The position numbers and the translations under genes are program-made. A model generated the notes under the pieces. The model searched no databases, was not told the DNA's origin, and was given only the letters and a program-made list of their open reading frames with translations. A stretch of DNA of 13,349 nt, from the NCBI GenBank assembly GCA_020025615.1, contig JAHHRT010000036.1, forward strand, positions 1-13,349, read 5' to 3'. Origin of the DNA: Oscillospiraceae bacterium (GTDB taxonomy: Bacteria > Bacillota > Clostridia > Oscillospirales > Oscillospiraceae). The stretch's first letter is position 1, and each line of letters starts with the position of its first letter. Shown here piece after piece: positions 7,099 to 12,987 of the stretch.

Positions 7099-7974
7099 TT
7101 ACCCCCTCAGGGCGGAAATCATGGCCCGAATGTGGGCGGGGGTGGTTCCGCAGCAGCCGCCCAGAAGGTCTGCACCGTTGTCAGCACACTTCACCATCAG
7201 TTCTGCAAATTCCGCTTCCGTCATTGCGTATTGGGCCACGCCGTTTTCGTCGATGGTGGGCAGGCCAGCATTGGGCTTGCAAATCAGGGGAACGCTGATT
7301 TCCTGTTTCAGCCGGGTTACCAGATAGGGGGTCATCATGTCTCCGGTGACGCAGTTAAAGCCCACGGCGGCAGCTCCGGCTTCTTCCAGAGACTTGAGCA
7401 CCTTCACCCCATCGGGGCCGGAAAACAGGGTGCCGTCAGGCTGCATGGTAAAGGTGAACATCACGGCTCCGGCGTTTTCCAGCTGGGCGGCGGCAAAAAT
7501 AGCCTCAGCCTCCTGCTCATACATGAGGGTTTCTGCAATGAGAAGGTCTGCACCGCCGTCCATAAGACCGTGAATCTGGCGGCGGTAATTTTCAACCAGC
7601 AAATCAAAGTTCTCAGGGTTCCAGCTGTCACAGAAGGCTGCAAGGGTGGTGAGGTCTCCGGCGATGAGACAGCCGGGGGCGGCGGACCGGGACAGGGCCA
7701 CCAGCTGTGCATTGATGGCTTCGGTCTGACGCTCCAGGACGATGGCCTTCAGGGCAATGGGCTGGCCCTGGAAGGTGGGAGCGTAGAGAATCTGGGAGCC
7801 GGCTTCTGCATAGCCTCTCTGGAGGCTTACCAGCACCTCCGGGTGACAGAGCACCCACTCCTCGGTGGAGCAGCCCTTGGGCATTCCGGCGGCCCGGAGA
7901 TTGGAGCCGGTGGCACCGTCCAGAAACCGCAGACCGCCGGCGATTTTTTCACGAAATTGTTCGTTTGTCAGCAT
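7099..7974 (-). CDS. Homocysteine S-methyltransferase family protein (stand-alone domain)
   Basis: The 291-residue protein is a single homocysteine-binding TIM barrel of the type found in MmuM, BHMT and the N-terminal module of MetH. It has the N-terminal LDGATGSNL motif (18-26), and the three zinc/thiolate cysteines are present: Cys208 in VGFNCVTG and Cys274-Cys275 in the C-terminal GGCCGTTP. It should transfer a methyl group to homocysteine to form methionine. The donor (S-methylmethionine, a betaine, or a methyl-corrinoid protein) cannot be told from the sequence, and no corrinoid or pterin-binding domain is attached or encoded nearby. The start at 7974 is preferred over the upstream in-frame ATG at 8064: a GAGGTGA site precedes it, the homology begins right after it, and 8064 falls inside the inferred promoter. 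It is the first gene of a probable operon with birA. Confidence 0.85.
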   Translation of the reverse strand: MLTNEQFREKIAGGLRFLDGATGSNLRAAGMPKGCSTEEWVLCHPEVLVSLQRGYAEAGSQILYAPTFQGQPIALKAIVLERQTEAINAQLVALSRSAAPGCLIAGDLTTLAAFCDSWNPENFDLLVENYRRQIHGLMDGGADLLIAETLMYEQEAEAIFAAAQLENAGAVMFTFTMQPDGTLFSGPDGVKVLKSLEEAGAAAVGFNCVTGDMMTPYLVTRLKQEISVPLICKPNAGLPTIDENGVAQYAMTEAEFAELMVKCADNGADLLGGCCGTTPAHIRAMISALRG

Positions 7975-7996
7975 ATTTGTCACCTCATTGGAGAAT

Positions 7997-8021
7997 CGGC
8001 GGGGGTGCGGAAGTGCCGCCG
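7997..8021 (-). other. Hairpin in the leader of the homocysteine methyltransferase gene
   Basis: CGGCGG (7997-8002) and CCGCCG (8016-8021) can pair with a 13-nt loop in the roughly 55-nt leader. The leader is too short for a SAM-I or T-box element and I see no conserved methionine-riboswitch core. It is probably only a GC-rich hairpin. Confidence 0.3.
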
Positions 8022-8035
8022 CAAAATTTGGAATT

Positions 8036-8064
8036 ATTATAGCGCAGATAGGGAAAGATTGCAA
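8036..8064 (-). promoter_or_regulatory. Promoter of the homocysteine methyltransferase-birA operon
   Basis: On the minus strand TTGCAA (8064-8059) and a consensus TATAAT (8041-8036) are 17 bp apart. Transcription would begin near 8029, leaving about 55 nt before the ATG at 7974. Confidence 0.78.
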
Positions 8065-8070
8065 CAGAGA

Positions 8071-8099
8071 TTGACCTGGGGCGGAAAATCTGTTACCAT
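8071..8099 (+). promoter_or_regulatory. Probable promoter of the M29 aminopeptidase gene
   Basis: TTGACC (8071-8076) and TACCAT (8094-8099) are 17 bp apart, and the -10 is preceded by TGT at 8091-8093, which fits an extended -10 (TGn). Its -35 lies 6 bp from the -35 of the divergent promoter, so the two polymerase sites are back to back. Confidence 0.5.
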
Positions 8100-8128
8100 A
8101 AATGATAATCCCAAAAAAAGGAGTAAAA

Positions 8129-9355
8129 ATGATGAAGAAAACTGTCCTGCGGGAATATGCCCGCTTGATTGTCCGCTGCGGCGTGAATGTTCAGAAGGGC
8201 CAGGATGTTCTGGTCTATGCCGACCTGGACCAGCCTGAGTTCGTTCAGATGGTGGTGGAGGAGGCCTACAAGGCCAAGGCCAGACAGGTTACCGTTGAGT
8301 GGGAGTATCAGCCCCTCACCAAGATTCACTCCCGCTATCAGACTGTGAAGACCCTGGGCGAGGTGCCTAAGTGGGTGGAGGAGCGTCAGGCTTATTTCTG
8401 CGACACCATGCCCGCCCGGATTCACCTGGTCTCTGAGGACCCTGACGGCCTGAAGGGTGCCAACATGGAGAAGCTCGCCAAGGGCCGCCAGATGCGTTAC
8501 CCCATTCTGAAACCCTATGTTGACCGTCGTGAGGGCAGCCAGCAGTGGTGCATTGCCGCTGTCCCCGGTGCCGCCTGGGCCAAGAAGGTGTTCCCCGGTA
8601 TGCGTACCAGCACCGCCATCGAGAAGCTGTGGGAAGCCATTCTCTTCTGCTCTCGGGTGGATGAGGACCCCATGGCAGCCTGGGAAAAGCACAACGCCGA
8701 TCTCCATGCCCGCTGCGATTACCTTAACAGCCTGCACATCCGCAAGCTCCATTATACCGCCGACAACGGCACCGACTTCACCGTGGGCATGATTCCCCAG
8801 GCACGTTTCTGCGCCGGTGCGGAAAAGAGCAAGCTGGGCGTGGTCTACAACCCCAACATCCCCTCGGAGGAGTGCTTCATCAGCCCCAAGCGCGGTGAGG
8901 CCGAGGGCATTGTGTATTCCACCAAGCCCCTGTGCTACGAGTGCCAGGTCATTGACCACTTCTCCATCCGCTTCCACGAGGGCAAGGCTGTGGAGGTCCA
9001 CGCCGAGCAGGGCGAGGAGCTGCTGAAAACCATGATCTCCATGGACGAGGGTGCAGCTTACCTGGGCGAGTGCGCCCTGGTGCCCCAGAAGAGCCCCATT
9101 TCTGAGAGCGGCCTGCTGTTCTACAACACCCTCTTTGACGAGAATGCCGCCTGCCACCTGGCACTGGGCATGGGCTTTGTGGATACCATCGAGGATTACC
9201 ACAACAAGACTCTGGAGGAGTGCCGTGAGCTGGGCATCAACGATTCCATGAATCACGAGGACTTTATGATCGGCTGTGACAGCATGAACATCGATGCCCT
9301 CTGTGAGGACGGCAAGGTGGTTCCCATCTTCCGCAACGGCAACTGGGCATTCTGA
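8129..9355 (+). CDS. M29-family metallo-aminopeptidase (AmpS/PepS type)
   Basis: This is a cytosolic, two-metal aminopeptidase that removes N-terminal residues from peptides, with broad specificity in characterised members. The 408-residue product matches the family length. Its metal ligands appear in the expected order and positions: Glu247/Glu248 in NIPSEECF, Glu314 in YLGECALVP, His343 in ENAACHLALG, and His376 and Asp378 in the MNHEDFMIG signature. The N-terminal domain begins LREYARLIVRCGVNVQKGQ, as is usual for the family. AAGGAG (8118-8123) lies 5 bp before ATG 8129 and 8 bp before the adjacent ATG 8132, so either may start the protein; the upstream ATG at 8102 lies too close to the inferred transcription start and ahead of the ribosome binding site. 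It is probably monocistronic. With pepT it gives the window two peptidases of unrelated folds. Confidence 0.94.
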   Translation: MMKKTVLREYARLIVRCGVNVQKGQDVLVYADLDQPEFVQMVVEEAYKAKARQVTVEWEYQPLTKIHSRYQTVKTLGEVPKWVEERQAYFCDTMPARIHLVSEDPDGLKGANMEKLAKGRQMRYPILKPYVDRREGSQQWCIAAVPGAAWAKKVFPGMRTSTAIEKLWEAILFCSRVDEDPMAAWEKHNADLHARCDYLNSLHIRKLHYTADNGTDFTVGMIPQARFCAGAEKSKLGVVYNPNIPSEECFISPKRGEAEGIVYSTKPLCYECQVIDHFSIRFHEGKAVEVHAEQGEELLKTMISMDEGAAYLGECALVPQKSPISESGLLFYNTLFDENAACHLALGMGFVDTIEDYHNKTLEECRELGINDSMNHEDFMIGCDSMNIDALCEDGKVVPIFRNGNWAF

Positions 9356-9370
9356 TTAAAAATTTTTTCT

Positions 9371-9465
9371 GCCGGGACCCGGCTGCGGCGTGTGCACCGT
9401 TCCTGTTTTCGCCCTTTGACGGGCGGGAACCCTGGCAGAATCTGGAAAATTCAGCCGGATTTTCC
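9371..9465. other. Hairpin-rich non-coding stretch after the aminopeptidase gene
   Basis: No gene is seen in 9356-9514. Three inverted repeats follow one another. The first is GCCGG/CCGGC at 9371-9383. The second is a 10-bp stem with two G-U pairs, arms 9405-9414 and 9421-9430, loop TTTGAC. The third is GGAAAAT/ATTTTCC at 9444-9465. None is followed by a good T-run on the plus strand, so none is a classic terminator, although together they may end the aminopeptidase transcript. The stretch then turns very A-rich (9474-9510) up to the rpmE promoter. A structured 3' UTR, a small RNA or mere decay are all possible. Confidence 0.4.
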
Positions 9466-9514
9466 GGGTTTCAAAAATAAAAACAGGAATTTGAAGAAAA
9501 AATAAAAAAAGGGC

Positions 9515-9543
9515 TTGCAATCCTGACGTTCCTATGATACAAT
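9515..9543 (+). promoter_or_regulatory. Strong promoter of rpmE with A-tract upstream
   Basis: TTGCAA (9515-9520) and TACAAT (9538-9543) are 17 bp apart. The A-rich run just upstream (GAAGAAAAAATAAAAAAAG, 9493-9511) is placed like an UP element contacted by the RNA polymerase alpha subunits. Transcription would start near 9550. Confidence 0.78.
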
Positions 9544-9565
9544 AGCCGGGCGATTGAAGATTGCT

Positions 9566-9581
9566 AGGGCGCTTGCGCCCT
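9566..9581 (+). promoter_or_regulatory. Hairpin in the rpmE leader
   Basis: AGGGCGCTTGCGCCCT is a near-perfect palindrome that would form a 6-bp stem with a CTTG loop in the leader of about 60 nt, ending 13 bp before the ribosome binding site (AGAGGTG, 9595-9601). Ribosomal protein leaders, including ones for L31, are known where the protein binds its own mRNA. Whether this is one cannot be decided from one sequence. Confidence 0.45.
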
Positions 9582-9608
9582 TTACCTAATATGAAAGAGG
9601 TGAACGAA

Positions 9609-9809
9609 ATGAAGGAAGGTATCCATCCCAATTACGAACAGACCACGATCCGTTGCGCTTGCGGTAATGTCTTTACCACTGGCTCTACCAAGAAGGATAT
9701 TCGTGTTGAAATCTGCTCCAAGTGCCACCCTTTCTATACCGGCAAGCAGAAGCTGGTTGACACCGGTGGACGTGTTGATCGGTTCAACAAGCGTTTTGGC
9801 CTGAAGTAA
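9609..9809 (+). CDS. rpmE: 50S ribosomal protein L31, zinc-binding type
   Basis: L31 bridges the 50S and 30S subunits in the ribosome. The 66-residue protein has the usual length and starts MKEGIHPNY, as expected. Four cysteines (Cys16 and Cys18 in CACGN, Cys36 and Cys39 in CSKCHPFYTG) mark the zinc-containing (C+) form rather than the zinc-free form induced in zinc starvation. The C-terminus, RVDRFNKRFGLK, is typical. The start at 9609 is chosen over the in-frame ATG at 9591 and the TTG at 9561: AGAGGTG precedes it at good spacing and the family sequence begins there. The gene is a self-contained unit with a strong promoter, leader hairpin and terminator. Confidence 0.97.
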   Translation: MKEGIHPNYEQTTIRCACGNVFTTGSTKKDIRVEICSKCHPFYTGKQKLVDTGGRVDRFNKRFGLK

Positions 9810-9823
9810 GATCAAAAAGCGAG

Positions 9824-9859
9824 TGCCCGCACTACGGTTTCGTGGTGCGGGCATTTTTT
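9824..9859 (+). terminator. Rho-independent terminator of rpmE
   Basis: TGCCCGCACTACG (9824-9836), a GTTT loop and CGTGGTGCGGGCA (9841-9853) form a 13-bp stem with one G-U pair, followed by T6 (9854-9859). It starts 14 bp after the rpmE stop. Confidence 0.93.
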
Positions 9860-9889
9860 CGTTTTCCCAGGGAATTTACAGAAATTACA

Positions 9890-9918
9890 TTGTTCTGCCC
9901 CTGGCGCTATGCTATAAT
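9890..9918 (+). promoter_or_regulatory. Extended -10 promoter of the hflX operon
   Basis: TTGTTC (9890-9895) and a consensus TATAAT (9913-9918) are 17 bp apart, and TGC precedes the -10 (9910-9912), making it an extended -10 element. Transcription would start near 9925, giving a leader of about 85 nt before hflX. Confidence 0.78.
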
Positions 9919-9941
9919 AAAGTAAGATGTGTCATTTCGGG

Positions 9942-9960
9942 CGGTCTGCCGGTCAGACCG
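9942..9960 (+). promoter_or_regulatory. Leader hairpin upstream of hflX
   Basis: CGGTCTG (9942-9948) and CAGACCG (9954-9960) form a perfect 7-bp stem with a CCGGT loop, followed by TGCCTTTTAG. The T-run is only four bases and is offset by TGCC, so this is at most a weak terminator. CGGGC (9938-9942) could pair instead with GCCCG (9978-9982), so two mutually exclusive folds are possible. Confidence 0.4.
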
Positions 9961-10009
9961 TGCCTTTTAGAATCGTTGCCCGTCCCAGGGCCGCAGTGAG
10001 GAAGAGTAT

Positions 10010-11278
10010 ATGGAAGAAACAATGGAAAAGCACGTGCAGGAGCGGGCGGTCCTGGTGGGCCTGAACGCAGACTGCTTTACAAAGGAACAGACCGCCACGG
10101 AGGAAACCATGGAGGAGCTGGAAGCCCTGCTGGAAACCGCAGGCGGCTTCTGCACCGCAAAGGTGATCCAGAACCGGCACACCCCGGATTCCCACAGCTT
10201 TATCGGCGAGGGCAAGGCCCAGGAGGTTCGGATGCTGGCAGAGGCTACGGCGTCTACCATGGTTATTTTTGACAACGAGCTGTCCCCCGGAAACATCCGG
10301 GCGTTGGAAGAGATCATTGGCGTCACGGTGCTGGACCGCAGTGCTCTGATTCTGGATATCTTCGCCCAGCGGGCCAAGACCAGAGAGGGCCGGCTTCAAG
10401 TTGAGCTGGCCCAGTACCAGTATCTGCTGCCCCGGCTTTCCGGCATGGGCCACAGCCTCAGCCGTCAGGGCGGCGGCATCGGCACCCGGGGCCCCGGCGA
10501 AAGCAAGCTGGAATCGGACCGCCGCCACATCCGGGAGCGAATCAACCGCCTCCAGGAGGAGCTGGAACAGGTTCGGAAGGTCCGCGGCGTTCAGCGGGAA
10601 CGGCGGATGAAAAATTCCGTGCCGGTGGTTGCCATCGTGGGTTACACCAATGCAGGCAAATCCACTCTGCTCAATCAGCTGACCGGGGCAGATATCCCCG
10701 CCAATAACCGCCTGTTTGATACCCTGGACACCACCTCCCGGCAGCTTACGGTGTCCGATCACCTGGACGTGATTCTCAGCGATACTGTCGGCTTTATCGC
10801 AAAGCTGCCCCACCATCTCATCAACGCCTTCCGTGCTACTTTGGAAGAGCTGGAGTACGCAGACCTGCTGCTTCATGTGATCGATGCTTCCGACCCCAAC
10901 CGGGAAGAGCACATCGCCGTGGTGGATAAGCTCATCGGCAAGCTGGCAAAGCCCGGCACGCCGGTACTGCGCTGCTACAACAAGGCGGATTTGGTAAGTC
11001 GTGAGGATGTCCCGGTCGGGGAGGACGTGGTGGCGATCTCCGCCAAGCGGGGTGTGGGCATGGACGCTCTGCTTTCTAAGATCGAGAAGGCCCTGGGTCC
11101 CCAGCTCCATCATGTGACATTGTGCCTGCCCTATTCCATGGGCGGACAGCTGGACACCCTGCACAACACCGCAAAGGTCCTGAGCACCGAGTATACCCAG
11201 GATGGAATTGAAATCCAGGCAGTCCTGGATGAGATTCTCTATGGGCGGCTTCGGCAGTACGTGATAAAGGAGAACTGA
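10010..11278 (+). CDS. hflX: GTPase HflX
   Basis: HflX is a ribosome-associated GTPase that splits stalled 70S ribosomes under stress such as heat or certain antibiotics. The 422-residue protein has the HflX N-terminal domain with HSFIGEGKAQE (62-72) and DNELSPGNIR (88-97), the glycine-rich linker QGGGIGTRGPGESKLE (153-168), a coiled segment (about 170-200) and the GTPase domain. In the last, G1 is GYTNAGKST (211-219), switch I is around TLDTTSR (238-244), G3 is DTVGF (258-262), G4 is NKAD (324-327) and G5 is ISAK (343-346). A short C-terminal domain follows. The ATG at 10010 has a TGAGGAAG site about 6 bp upstream; Met5 is a less likely alternative. It is the first gene of an operon with yigZ (4-bp gap) and dgt (12-bp gap after yigZ), behind a promoter and leader with potential to fold. 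Confidence 0.97.
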   Translation: MEETMEKHVQERAVLVGLNADCFTKEQTATEETMEELEALLETAGGFCTAKVIQNRHTPDSHSFIGEGKAQEVRMLAEATASTMVIFDNELSPGNIRALEEIIGVTVLDRSALILDIFAQRAKTREGRLQVELAQYQYLLPRLSGMGHSLSRQGGGIGTRGPGESKLESDRRHIRERINRLQEELEQVRKVRGVQRERRMKNSVPVVAIVGYTNAGKSTLLNQLTGADIPANNRLFDTLDTTSRQLTVSDHLDVILSDTVGFIAKLPHHLINAFRATLEELEYADLLLHVIDASDPNREEHIAVVDKLIGKLAKPGTPVLRCYNKADLVSREDVPVGEDVVAISAKRGVGMDALLSKIEKALGPQLHHVTLCLPYSMGGQLDTLHNTAKVLSTEYTQDGIEIQAVLDEILYGRLRQYVIKEN

Positions 11279-11282
11279 CACC

Positions 11283-11921
11283 GTGGAAGAATATCTGGTC
11301 CCCAGCGGCTTTGGCGAGGACGAGTTTATCGAAAAAAAGTCCCGGTTCATCGGCCGTGTCTGGCAGGTGGAAACCGAGGAAGAAGCCCTGGAAAAGATTC
11401 AGCAGATGAAAAAGCAGCACTACGATGCCACCCACAACTGCTGGGCCTATATCCTGAAGGACGGGGCCGTCCGCTTCTCTGACGACGGAGAGCCCGGCGG
11501 CACCGCCGGGATGCCCATGCTGCAAGTATTGCAGCGGGAGGGCCTTTTCAATGTGGTCTGCGTGGTGACCCGGTACTTCGGCGGAATCCTGCTGGGGGCC
11601 GGAGGTCTGGTGCGGGCCTATACCAAGGGCGCAAAAATCGCCGTGGACGCCGCCGGAAAATCCATGAAGCGGGTGTGGAAGGTGCTGTATGTGCCCTGCC
11701 CCTATCCCTTCTATGAGCGGGTGAAGCTGGAGGTTGCCGCCTTTGGGGGCATCCTTCGCAAAACGGACTTCGGTGCCGAGGTGGAGCTGGAAATCCTGCT
11801 GCCCCGGGACCAGGCAGAGCCCTTCCTGGACCGTCTTACCGATATGACCAGCGGCACCGTGGAGGGCATGGAAATCGGAATGGAATATCGTGCCTTTCCC
11901 GTGGGAAAGGACCAAGAATAA
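11283..11921 (+). CDS. yigZ: YigZ/IMPACT family protein
   Basis: The 212-residue protein belongs to the UPF0029/IMPACT family (bacterial YigZ/YvyE), whose exact biochemical role is not settled. The eukaryotic relatives IMPACT and Yih1 dampen the GCN2 translation stress kinase. The N-terminal domain carries the hallmark CWAYIL (53-58) with FSDDGEPGGTAGMPM (65-79) and VVTRYFGGILLGAGGLVRAY (94-113). The C-terminal DUF1949 domain covers about 140-205. The start is a GTG at 11283, chosen because AAAGGAG (11266-11272) lies 10 bp upstream and the homology begins there; no ATG serves the N-terminus. It begins 4 bp after the hflX stop, with its ribosome binding site inside hflX, and dgt follows after 12 bp, so translation of the operon is tightly linked. 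Confidence 0.92.
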   Translation: MEEYLVPSGFGEDEFIEKKSRFIGRVWQVETEEEALEKIQQMKKQHYDATHNCWAYILKDGAVRFSDDGEPGGTAGMPMLQVLQREGLFNVVCVVTRYFGGILLGAGGLVRAYTKGAKIAVDAAGKSMKRVWKVLYVPCPYPFYERVKLEVAAFGGILRKTDFGAEVELEILLPRDQAEPFLDRLTDMTSGTVEGMEIGMEYRAFPVGKDQE

Positions 11922-11933
11922 GGGGGAATCCGG

Positions 11934-12947
11934 ATGACCGTGCGGGAAGAACTGGAATATTTGGAGCATCGCAGACTGAACCCCATGGCGGCCTTTGCGG
12001 ACCGCAGTCAGGGCCGCCGCCGGCAGGAGCCGGAGCGGGAGGAGGATGTGCGCACCTGCTATCAGCGGGACGTGGACCGACTGGTTCACAGTAAGGCCTT
12101 CCGTCGGCTCATGCACAAGACCCAGGTGTTTTTGAATCCCGAGGGAGACCACTACCGAACCCGAATGACCCACACTTTGGAGGTTTCCCGGATTGCGGGA
12201 ACCATCACCCGGGCACTGGGCCTCAACGAGGACCTGTCCGAGGCCATCGCCATGGGCCACGATTTGGGTCACACGCCCTTCGGTCATGCGGGAGAAGCGG
12301 CCCTCAGCGAGTGCTGGGGAAAGCCTTTTTATCACAACGAACAGAGCCTGCGGGTGGTGGATGTTCTGGAACGGGACGGTCGGGGCCTGAACCTCACCTA
12401 TGAGGTGCGGATGGGCATTTTGGGGCACACCGGCCCCCGGATTCCTGAGACCTTAGAGGGCCGGGTGGTCCGAAAGTCCGACCGCATTGCCTACGTAAAC
12501 CATGATATCGACGATGCCATTCGTGCGGGAATCCTCACCAATGAGGACATTCCCCAGGATATCAGCCGGGTGCTGGGCGCCACCCATCGGGACCGAATCA
12601 ACACCCTGGTCTGCGATGCCATCCGTGTTTCCCGGGAGGCAGGGGAGATCCTTTTGTCCCCGGAAGTGGACAAGGCCCTTCAGGATTTGCGGGCCTTCAT
12701 GTTTGAGAAGGTCTACCGAAATCCCATCGCCAAGGGGGAGGAGCAGAAGGCAAAGGATATGCTGAAACAGCTCTATGAGTACTACGTGACCCACCCGGAA
12801 GCCCTGCCTGAGGATTTTCAGCCCCAGCTGACCTTCGACGGCATGGAGCGGACGGTGTGCGACTATATCGCAGGCATGACGGATAACTACGCCGTGGATA
12901 AATACACGGAGATTTTCATCCCGGCGGGGTGGAATGTTCGGGGATAA
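11934..12947 (+). CDS. dgt: Deoxyguanosinetriphosphate triphosphohydrolase-like protein (HD domain)
   Basis: dGTPase-type HD hydrolases cleave dNTPs to deoxynucleoside and triphosphate and adjust dNTP pools. The 337-residue protein is of the short type common in Firmicutes, without the extra insertions of Escherichia coli Dgt (about 505). The HD metal site is complete: His80 in RMTHTLEVSRIAG, the His109-Asp110 pair in MGHDLGHTPFGHAGE with His118, and an Asp within NHDIDDA (189-195). The N-terminal RSQGRRR (24-30) and SKAFRRLMHKTQVF (53-66) are typical family segments. AAGGGGGAA lies about 5 bp before the ATG. In many Firmicutes this gene precedes dnaG; here it ends an hflX-yigZ-dgt operon and is followed by an unrelated membrane-protein gene. 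Actual nucleotide preference cannot be read from the sequence. Confidence 0.93.
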   Translation: MTVREELEYLEHRRLNPMAAFADRSQGRRRQEPEREEDVRTCYQRDVDRLVHSKAFRRLMHKTQVFLNPEGDHYRTRMTHTLEVSRIAGTITRALGLNEDLSEAIAMGHDLGHTPFGHAGEAALSECWGKPFYHNEQSLRVVDVLERDGRGLNLTYEVRMGILGHTGPRIPETLEGRVVRKSDRIAYVNHDIDDAIRAGILTNEDIPQDISRVLGATHRDRINTLVCDAIRVSREAGEILLSPEVDKALQDLRAFMFEKVYRNPIAKGEEQKAKDMLKQLYEYYVTHPEALPEDFQPQLTFDGMERTVCDYIAGMTDNYAVDKYTEIFIPAGWNVRG

Positions 12948-12949
12948 TG

Positions 12950-12958
12950 TGCTATAAT
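12950..12958 (+). promoter_or_regulatory. Extended -10 promoter before the last gene
   Basis: TGC directly followed by TATAAT (12953-12958) lies just after the dgt stop, an extended -10 element that needs little -35 contact. The sequence at -35 (TGGAAT, 12930-12935, 17-bp spacer, inside the dgt coding end) is a poor match. The start would be near 12965. Confidence 0.55.
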
Positions 12959-12987
12959 GAAAAGAGATTTATTTGGAGGCTTCAAAC

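Noticed and set aside
7975..8035. A SAM or other methionine riboswitch upstream of the homocysteine methyltransferase gene
   Set aside because: The leader of about 55 nt is too short for SAM-I or a T-box, and only one simple 6-bp hairpin is visible.
5882..8238. Two long plus-strand open frames opposite the small acidic protein gene, birA and the homocysteine methyltransferase gene
   Set aside because: They run through the bidirectional terminator and the minus-strand promoters and carry no domain; the minus-strand genes explain the sequence fully.
8093..9256. Long minus-strand open frame opposite the M29 aminopeptidase
   Set aside because: The plus-strand frame has every metal ligand of the family; the opposite frame is a coding shadow.
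9953..12428. Long minus-strand open frames opposite hflX, yigZ and dgt
   Set aside because: They overlap three clear genes with complete motifs. The antisense products are His/Gly/Leu-rich without recognisable domains, and they begin without ribosome binding sites.
11934..12947. dGTPase as an anti-phage defence gene
   Set aside because: Some dNTP-depleting HD enzymes protect against phage, but this is the common short housekeeping type in an operon with hflX and yigZ, with no other defence or mobile genes nearby.
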